64,000 nucleotides of DNA from Lophius americanus (lineage: Eukaryota > Chordata > Actinopteri > Lophiiformes > Lophiidae), in contig JBBDHG010000097.1 in assembly GCA_037951165.1 (NCBI GenBank), positions 2,544,501 through 2,608,500 on the forward strand, in the 5' to 3' direction. The translations under genes and the position numbers were made by a program. Positions 57,701-64,000 of this stretch are shown here, piece after piece. The notes below the pieces were generated by a model, which was not told where the DNA came from, did no database searches, and saw only the letters and a program-made list of their open reading frames with translations. Each line of letters begins with the position of its first letter. Position 1 is the first letter of the stretch.

Positions 57701-60700
57701 TATTCTGCCGTCCATCGAGCCAGTACACCAGCTGGTCCAGCGGGTCGTAGTTGACAGCTCGGACATTCCTCAAAACGTGGATGGGCAGGATGATGTCAGG
57801 ACTCTGCTCTCCCAGAACCATTCTGCTGATACTGGCCTTCTGACTGAAAAGCAAGAACCTGGAGGGGGCTGCAGACAGAGCGAGGGAAAAGATGAGGGAG
57901 CGAACATAATGTGTTTGCTCAGTGATTCAAGATAAACAATCCGGGTCATCGGCCTGAACGCCAAGGCTTCAATGGCCAGAGATCTTTGAACAACATCTGC
58001 CTTTTCCAAACCTTATTACTGCCATGCAAGCAAGGGTGCTCCATGGCTCTTAACTAAGTTTAACAATATCACTCTTTGTACTCAGCCGCTTTAGGGAATA
58101 AATAGAAGCCGACTTAAATCATGTTTTTCAGGGAATAAATAGAAGCCGACTTAAATCATGTTTTTCATTGGTCTTGGCAAAGTTTGTGACATGAACCACC
58201 ACAGTCGTTACACCTAATTATCGTAGGTGATACACACTATTGTTTTTATTTTATTCCATTCATCCATACATTTGCTTTCACGAAAGGAACTAGGAACTAA
58301 AGCTAGAGTATTTCTAGCTATTGACAGTTTTGTATTATATCAACAGTGATGATGGCTTTAACTTTAAGGTATTAAATACTAAGTTTATTATTGTTTAATA
58401 CCTTACCTTTAATACCTAGTATAAGTATTCTTCTGTGATTCTGTGGCCAGCAGCTCAGTACTTACAGCTACAGTTCCGTCCGTCACTGTCCAGTGTGTAG
58501 TGGGAGGCACAGCGACACTCGGCTCCAGCAGGTGTGGCGAGGCAAAGGTGGGCACAGTTGCCGTTGTTATGTGAGCACTCATTAGCCCCCTCTTGACGGG
58601 ACGAGTGGAACACCAGGATGTCCAGCATCAGCTCGAGCTGGCCCTGAGGACAGAGAGGAAAAGCACAGCATGTCTGAAATAACAATGTTGTGACTTCACT
58701 GATAAGCAACATAAAACATTTTTTCCTACCTCCCAAGATGTTATATATCAATTAAAATGTCATTACTTCAAAAAGAGAAGAAAATTCTAATGCATACTAA
58801 TCCAAACAAATCATGATCAGAATTTTTCACTTGGCACCATTAGATACAAAGTCAATGCAAAGCTATGAGTAGTCCTGTTACGTCATTCACTCAAGTTGTG
58901 TGATACGGAGAGAATCTCTAAACGTCACATGACCATACGTCAGGAGGACATTGATGAGAAGGTGGAGGACGCTTATCAGAGCTGTTTGTGTCTCCCTTAG
59001 GATAATGTTGTGAACTGGTCATGGTCGATAACAGAGTTAAACAATGGAAAGAAATGTTTTATATATGCTTCCTGTTTCTTTGAGCTGAAACTAATGATTA
59101 TTTTATTGATTAATCAGTTAACCTATTGATTTTTTTCTATAACAAATGTTGATTAATCCTTTGATAAATTTGTTCTTTAAAAAATAACCATAACCTTTGA
59201 CCATTAATGTTTAAATGTTTAACCAAAGCAACTTCTCATAAAAAATACTTTTTTTGCCATTAACAGCCACCAAGCATGATTTACATAAATAGTTAGTGAC
59301 AATAAAAAACTTTTTTTTTTTTATATGAAATTCTTTGGCCCTTGTATTTTTACACTGAAAGCAAATACTATAAGAGTACAAAGAAACTGAATACAACTTA
59401 CAATTGCTCTGAAAAGCCCTCTTGCTAAACTATTGATAAGCATCTGTGCTAGTGAGTCTTTGTTTAACTCTAGTCTGAAACACAACAGATGAGGACACAA
59501 ACTCTGTCGGTCATCTTCATCTGGGGAGGAAAAACCCACTAAAGGTCAAAGATTGCAAATGACAATGTTGACAGGATAGTTTGGAGGAAGACACAAACCA
59601 AACTTAACCTCTCTTTAACTTATGATTCTTTCATAGTTTCTTCATTAATTTGAAACTATGAAAGAATCACCCTCATCATTGAAAATCAATATATCGTAGG
59701 AAAAATATTCTTAATAGTAAATGCAAGATGCATTTCTTACATCTCCAGCAACTTAATGTCATGTAAACACAAAGTGTCACGGTATGATTCATCACGTTAA
59801 TTATCTAATTGATTTCATGAGTTATTAAGGTACTAAAAGTTTTAGTTATCATGTTTGAGGAGGACAGACTGTTAACAATTTGGTTTGAGAATCTGCTGAA
59901 ACTTTACCCGGTCAATAAAACAGTTGCATACCTGCAGCACCACAGTGCGGTTGAGTCCGCTGCGTTTATCAGCCCGTTCGATGCTGCGCAGGTTGAAATC
60001 TGTCCAGTAGATAAAGTCCCGGTACTGAGTCAGACCAAAGGGGTGAGGAAGGTCGTCTATGATGATCTCCCTCTGAAGGCCTGCAGAACACATGAAAGCA
60101 TTCAACTGAAACTGAAGGTTTGGTTCAACGATTCATTAGAGGAAACATCACAATCGCTTTTTCTGTAACTTTTTATCCTGTGACGGGGGGCTGGAGATTA
60201 TCCCAGCTGACAGTTGGCAAGGGGCCAGGTACAAAACAAGGCAGATGACTCAGTCACCTATCTATATTTGTTTGCATGCTTTTGGAATACTGTTGTCGGA
60301 AAACTGGAAGACCTTGGCATGATGGGAAACAGACGAGTATATCAGGTTCACACTCATTAATAGGGGGGAGGAGGAGGGGCGGAAGAACACCAAGCCTCTC
60401 GCATCATTTTAGCTTCCTGTAAAATATACAGATGACGGGGGAATGCTGATGGACAAAAACTTCCCGTTTCAGAATTAGGATGGTAGATACTAACAGATGA
60501 GGACCAGGTGGGCAATGAAATCTATGTGACTTCCATTTTAATTCCACATTTAATCTATCAATTCAAGTCATCACAACAAACTTTTATTTGAGGGAGAAAC
60601 ACAATGATAATTGAACTTATGGAAATAAGACCCATAGACCGGATTTTCCTGTCATATCTTTTTCATTCTGCCATGTCACAGTTTGATTTGTGACACCTCT

Positions 60701-61867
60701 GTCATCCACACAGGGAACACAACCTCCGGCTGATACACACACTCTGCTGTCAATCTATTATTTTGCAATGGAGATTTTGATCAGGAGAGTGAGAATTCAC
60801 AGTAATTTGGTTATAGCGGAGAAGCATTTACTATTGATTAGTTTTTCGAATCTAAGGGTTGATCATTTATTTTAACATTTCATTTAAACTAAATGACATA
60901 ATGAATGTTTGCATTAAAAGTTGCAGTGTATAAAATTTAGTAGCATCTAGCATCAAAGTTCCAGATCCTAACCTATCTAGCACGTCATCCCCCCAACAAA
61001 GACTCTAGAGTAGCTTTCAAGAGTCAAACTGCAGTAGTATTCCATCCGCTGATGAGGTTTGGATTGATTGATTTAAATATGTATTGATTTACAGAGACAC
61101 AGCAATAATAAACTAGCAAATAACATTTAAAAATGAAGAAGTGAAATATGTAGGTACAAATAGTGGGGAAGGAAACATCATTTAAAGACAAGTGGCAGCA
61201 GAGAAGCAGTGGTAACTCCTGCACCGTGCTAAATTGCTCTGCTCTAAACCTTCTACACCTGTCTAACTAACAGAGGGCGCTATTGTACACAAACTGCTGA
61301 ATTTTTTAACATTCACTCAATAGAGACTGGACAGTATGAATTCAACTTATCAACCACTTTCTTAGAGTGCAGCCATGTTATGATGATGACAAACTGATTG
61401 TTTGAGAGAGGTCTGTACAAACTGTAGGAGATATTTTCCTTCTATTTATCTGTTTTTGGCAAAATGTATACGGTTTTATGGATTTTCTCTGTTTGGCTGT
61501 AGAGTGATGAGGGGACAAGCAGAGGTGCTTCTGCGACAATGTCCACTTAAAGCACTAATATAAAAAGTTAAATTCAAAATCAATTATTTGTGTGCTAATA
61601 TACATAGAAGCATGTGACCACTCCATCACTGCTAAAAGCTTATTTCCTGGTTGAAAAAGTGTTGGTTTGTGTGTCAACAAACCTTGCATGTTAGTGCTTT
61701 CGATCATGCACGTGTCCAGGTCAGTCCAGTAGAGTCGATGGTCCACATAGTCAATGGTCAGACCATTGGCCCGCCCGACCTTATCCACGAGGGTGGTGAT
61801 GGTGCTCCCGTCCATGTACGCTCTGGCTACACGGGGACGACCCCCCCACTCTGTCCAGTACATGTAG
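50281..61867 (-). CDS. lrp5: LDL receptor-related protein 5, C-terminal 14 exons (5' end beyond the window)
   Basis: This gene encodes a single-pass plasma-membrane Wnt co-receptor that pairs with Frizzled and recruits Axin through its cytoplasmic tail. Joined exons: 61867-61683, 60080-59932, 58643-58466, 57868-57672, 57179-56974, 56779-56589, 54738-54529, 54438-54313, 53290-53054, 51561-51451, 51366-51127, 51046-50904, 50819-50722, 50605-50281; 864 codons, all in phase. Order of domains: second half of YWTD propeller 3, EGF-like 3, propeller 4, EGF-like 4, three LDL receptor class A repeats, transmembrane helix (IIAIILLFFVIAGAYFV), and a tail with five PPP(S/T)P-type motifs, ending PPPPSPCTDSS. 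HEYISGTPHVPLNFI and PHPFGLTQYRDFIYWTDF mark LRP5, not LRP6. The N-terminal propellers 1-2 and signal peptide are outside the window. Confidence 0.97.
50722..50819 (-). CDS. lrp5: lrp5 exon: first PPPSP motif
   Basis: Acceptor AACTGCAG, donor GTACAC. Encodes ILNPPPSPATDRSLYNTEAF and YSSNSPSTTRSY. NPPPSPATD is motif A, phosphorylated by GSK3/CK1 in the family. Confidence 0.95.
50904..51046 (-). CDS. lrp5: lrp5 exon: cytoplasmic tail, serine-rich segment
   Basis: Acceptor GTGTGTAG, donor GTCCAA (weak +3 base). Encodes ITCGKSMMSSVSLMGSSSSG and LYDRNPVTGASSSSSSSTKG. Confidence 0.95.
51127..51366 (-). CDS. lrp5: lrp5 exon: transmembrane helix and juxtamembrane tail
   Basis: Acceptor TTCTTTTAG, donor GTACGC. 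Encodes a Ser/Pro-rich stalk, the membrane segment IIAIILLFFVIAGAYFVCQR, and PHEYISGTPHVPLNFITPSS. Confidence 0.96.
51451..51561 (-). CDS. lrp5: lrp5 exon: LDL receptor class A repeat 3
   Basis: Acceptor CTCCTGCAG, donor GTAAAC. Encodes ICHPNEFRCGDNQCITKKQQ and CDSYSDCPDGADELAC. The usual SDE of class A repeats is ADE here. A long (TG)n tract lies about 80 bases upstream in the intron. Confidence 0.95.
51639..51698. repeat. (CA)n microsatellite
   Basis: About 30 uninterrupted AC units in the lrp5 intron upstream of the LDLa-3 exon. Confidence 0.97.
53054..53290 (-). CDS. lrp5: lrp5 exon: LDL receptor class A repeats 1 and 2
   Basis: Acceptor TCTCTCAG, donor GTAGGT. Two six-cysteine modules with calcium-binding ends WRCDGVPECDDSSDEENC and RRCNGDPDCADHSDEQDC. 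Confidence 0.96.
54313..54438 (-). CDS. lrp5: lrp5 exon: EGF-like domain 4
   Basis: Acceptor TTTTACAG, donor GTGAGG. Encodes HPCSRDNGGCSHICIAKGDG and TPRCSCPIHLVLLQDLLHCG. Confidence 0.96.
54529..54738 (-). CDS. lrp5: lrp5 exon: end of propeller 4
   Basis: Preceded by a C9 tract and AG. Encodes LQPLGLTILGDHLYWIDRQQ, QMIERVDKLTGDGRTRIQGR and IHAVEEMDPQEF. Donor GTATGG. Confidence 0.95.
56589..56779 (-). CDS. lrp5: lrp5 exon: propeller 4
   Basis: Acceptor CACTGCAG, donor GTGAGT. Encodes YMYFTTVQERSAKIEGASLD and TLGKLFWVDADLKRIESSDL. Confidence 0.96.
56974..57179 (-). CDS. lrp5: lrp5 exon: propeller 4
   Basis: Acceptor TTTCAG, donor GTGAGC. Encodes HDLSLDIYSRHIYWTCEITN and DKPRAIVVNAEKG. Confidence 0.96.
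57672..57868 (-). CDS. lrp5: lrp5 exon: start of propeller 4
   Basis: Acceptor CTGTCTGCAG, donor GTAACA. Encodes FLLFSQKASISRMVLGEQSP, ILPIHVLRNVRAVNYDPLDQ and VYWLDGRQNIRRAR. Confidence 0.96.
58093..58166. repeat. Perfect tandem duplication, 2 x 37 bp
   Basis: Two identical adjacent copies beginning AGGGAATAAATAGAAGCCGA in an lrp5 intron; identity suggests a recent event or possibly an assembly artefact. Confidence 0.92.
58466..58643 (-). CDS. lrp5: lrp5 exon: EGF-like domain 3
   Basis: Acceptor CTGTCCTCAG, donor GTAAGT. Encodes GQLELMLDILVFHSSRQEGA and an EGF module (CSHNNGNCAHLCLATPAGAE, then CRCASHYTL). Confidence 0.96.
59624..59668. repeat. Perfect 17-bp hairpin
   Basis: GATTCTTTCATAGTTTC and GAAACTATGAAAGAATC separated by 11 bases, inside an lrp5 intron. 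Confidence 0.9.
59932..60080 (-). CDS. lrp5: lrp5 exon: end of propeller 3
   Basis: Acceptor TTCTGCAG, donor GTATGC. Encodes LQREIIIDDLPHPFGLTQYR, DFIYWTDFNLRSIERADKRS and NRTVVLQ. Ends in phase 0. Confidence 0.96.
61683..61867 (-). CDS. lrp5: lrp5 exon: propeller 3, YWTD repeats
   Basis: Acceptor CCACAG, donor GTTTGT, 185 bases. Encodes YMYWTEWGGRPRVARAYMDG and LYWTDLDTCMIESTNMQ. First lrp5 exon seen in the window; the next 5' exon lies beyond 64,000. Confidence 0.96.
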
Positions 61868-64000
61868 CTGTGGATAATTTGACATTGTGTGAGGCTGGAG
61901 TTATCGCAGGCTCATAGTGGTTCAGTCAGTGGCAGTGTTTGTACTTTAACTGTGCAGCACCACTGGATCTGCTGGAAACCAGGTGTGAAGCAGCCAGCAT
62001 AGCCATAAAGTTAAACTGCTCCCTCTGATTTGTAGATGAGCTGCTGGATTTAGGTTCCATGAGCTCTGGATTTACTAATGCATCTGGGTTCCAACCCACA
62101 CCTTTGGACAAGAGATCTGGATTTACCAGTAGAACTTGGATTAAACCCTTTCCTATGATCACGAGCTCTTGGAAAGAGACCGATGGAGTGAGATTTTGGC
62201 TAAAGGTGGCTATAAAGATGGCTATTTCAAAATTTCACAAAGTTGCTGGACAAAGACGCAGCGTTTTTGGACTGTTCTGTCCTCCTATTGACGTATCCAT
62301 TCCTCACTCTTGTTCCGCACTGATTGTCACATGATACCACGGAGGTGATGTTGTGCTTCACTTCCAAATCAAATATTGGCTAGATAGACTTGCATCTGTG
62401 TTAACGCATGTTAGAAGTTGCTTTAACAAAGATGCAAGGTTCGGCATATCATGAGATCATTCAACAAAGGCAAGTTTCATAAAATAGTCCAATCATTCTG
62501 CACTATGTGATTTTTGGTATTAGTGATATTTCGCTATTTTAGTACTGGCAAAGCTACGCATTTGTGAATGAGAGCAGAATGAAAGGTAGAACAAGTGTTA
62601 AATGCTGTTATGTTCTGTGTTATGTTATGCTGTCATTCTGCGTGGCCTTTTATATTCATTACAGGTGTAACAAACATGTTCTATCATGGTATGTATTGCT
62701 ATCTGGCTAAGAATGAGTTAAAACGGGACAAGTTTGTTCATATCACACACACACTGTAACCTTTATTTGGTTGAAAGAAAACAATAGAACATGATAATAA
62801 AATGACATCAGATGCCTTCAGGCCCGCGTGCTGACAGCTGGGAGCCTTGGCATCATCACCATTTAAGTGTCCTGTGAGGTCATTTAACCCACTGGCATCG
62901 GTATTTAACAGTAAAACACACACAAAGACCGCAGAGAGGTGTTGGTGGAATCATCTGTCTCTCAACTAGAGGTTAGGGGGAGGAGGTGGCACGTTGGCTG
63001 TTCATACCAACAAGATATGATCAGACACTATAATAGGTCATTGCAGAGACTCATACCTGCAGCATGACATGTGTGTCTGACTGAAGTAGTTTTATCAGGC
63101 TTCTCCTCCAATGTCTTTTACCTGCCTGAGCGTTCATGTCTTCTCCCTTCCACTGTGAATTTTATAGGTTCTATGGAGAATCTTGGATGAAGCTGTATAT
63201 TATTAAAATCAGTTCAATTAAATGACTAAAGTACTCATTTTGAGTAAATCAATCAATGAATTACTTTTTTAATTGCTTGTAATTAGTAAAAACTTAACAG
63301 TTAACGTCTCTTGATCAGAAGTTCGGCAGCTCCTTGAGAAAACCCTGAACCCCAGTCCATGCTCCCTCTGGGATGGGTCCAAATGCAGATAAATAATTTG
63401 CACTTTATATGACTAAAAATAAATGGAATTAATAAAGTATACTTTGTTATATTCTGAGCATTTAAGGCACATAATGTTGTTTCATTGACTGATATTACCT
63501 GGTTGCTTTAAGAAGTGTAGCCAAGTGAACCTTTTGACCCCATTGGAGATTATTTTTTATAATTTCAAGACAATTTAATTATAATTCAACAATATTTGGC
63601 TTCTTCTGAGTATGGCTGTTTTTCAGTTGGGCAAACGAGGGATAGTGGATTTATTAGTAGATGGATGCTGGAAATGGAGCTACCATGCATATAAAAAGAG
63701 GAAAACCAAAGAGGAGGTTTCTGGATGTGGTGACAGAGAACATGCAGTTGGTTGGTGCGACAGAGGAAGATGCAGAGGACAGGGCAAGTACGAAACAGAT
63801 GAGACTCTGTGGCAACGCCTACAGGGAACAATCGATACAAGAAGAAGACTCAAGGTGTAAAGTAAAAACAGATTCCAAAATGGATTACAGAACCCCTGGA
63901 GGGATTACATGCCAAATCTTAGGAACAACCAAACAAGTTCTTGCATGAAGGTTAAGTTAAGAGCATCATTGATTAATCAACTACAGACAACAAATAAGGA
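61868..64000. other. lrp5 intron (5' side of the propeller 3 exon)
   Basis: No further YWTD-encoding exon was seen on the minus strand up to 64,000. The preceding exon, which should carry the YPEGMAVDW-like segment of propeller 3, must lie outside the window. Sequence is AT-rich and unassigned. Confidence 0.65.

Noticed and set aside
50281..61867. Calling the receptor lrp6
   Set aside because: The transmembrane and juxtamembrane sequence (HEYISGTPHVPLNFI) and the tail are LRP5-like; LRP6 differs there.
1..64000. A novel defence, CRISPR, phage or biosynthetic system
   Set aside because: The window is spliced vertebrate DNA with three known genes and decayed transposons. Nothing resembles an operon, array or compact system.

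Overview
This window looks like ordinary chromosomal DNA from a ray-finned (teleost) fish. It has long introns with GT/AG borders, abundant microsatellites, and many decayed fish-type repeats: Tc1-like DNA transposons, L2/CR1-type LINEs, V-SINE-like SINEs, MITEs and a hAT-like element. I found no bacterial operon, CRISPR array, phage or other compact undescribed system. The coding content is three vertebrate genes, all on the minus strand and head to tail. Because they are spliced, most long open frames are not genes; the exons below were assembled from homology, splice sites and codon phase.

Layout, left to right on the plus strand. 1-8,836: no coding exon recognised; old repeats and a LINE 3' end. 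8,837-26,015: complete heat shock transcription factor, best matched to hsf4, 12 coding exons, predicted 432 aa. 26,016-29,961: intergenic, with a degenerate tandem repeat, a SINE, an L2-type LINE tail and a (TC)n run. 29,962 to about 41,497, and possibly 46,049: tesmin (CXC-domain protein); the 3' exons are firm and the 5' exons tentative. A CR1/L2-type LINE corpse lies in one intron and a hAT-like element in another. About 46,100-50,280: two MITEs, a TCCATTCA-type minisatellite and probably the lrp5 3' UTR. 50,281-61,867: the last 14 exons of lrp5 (864 codons), from the third beta-propeller to the stop. The 5' part of lrp5 lies beyond position 64,000; 61,868-64,000 is intron.

The genes do not form one pathway. 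Lrp5 is a Wnt co-receptor, Tesmin is a testis-type CXC DNA-binding protein related to Lin54, and Hsf4 is the heat-shock-factor paralogue known for lens function. In human, LRP5 and TESMIN are neighbours on 11q13 while HSF4 is on 16q22, so hsf4 beside them is a fish (or ancestral) linkage worth noting. Observations worth a second look: a possible extra lrp5 intron inside the human exon-12 equivalent, a fish insertion in the Lrp5 cytoplasmic tail, the conserved sumoylation motif of Hsf4, the divergent Tesmin linker, a nested transposon insertion, and several perfect hairpins and tandem duplications.
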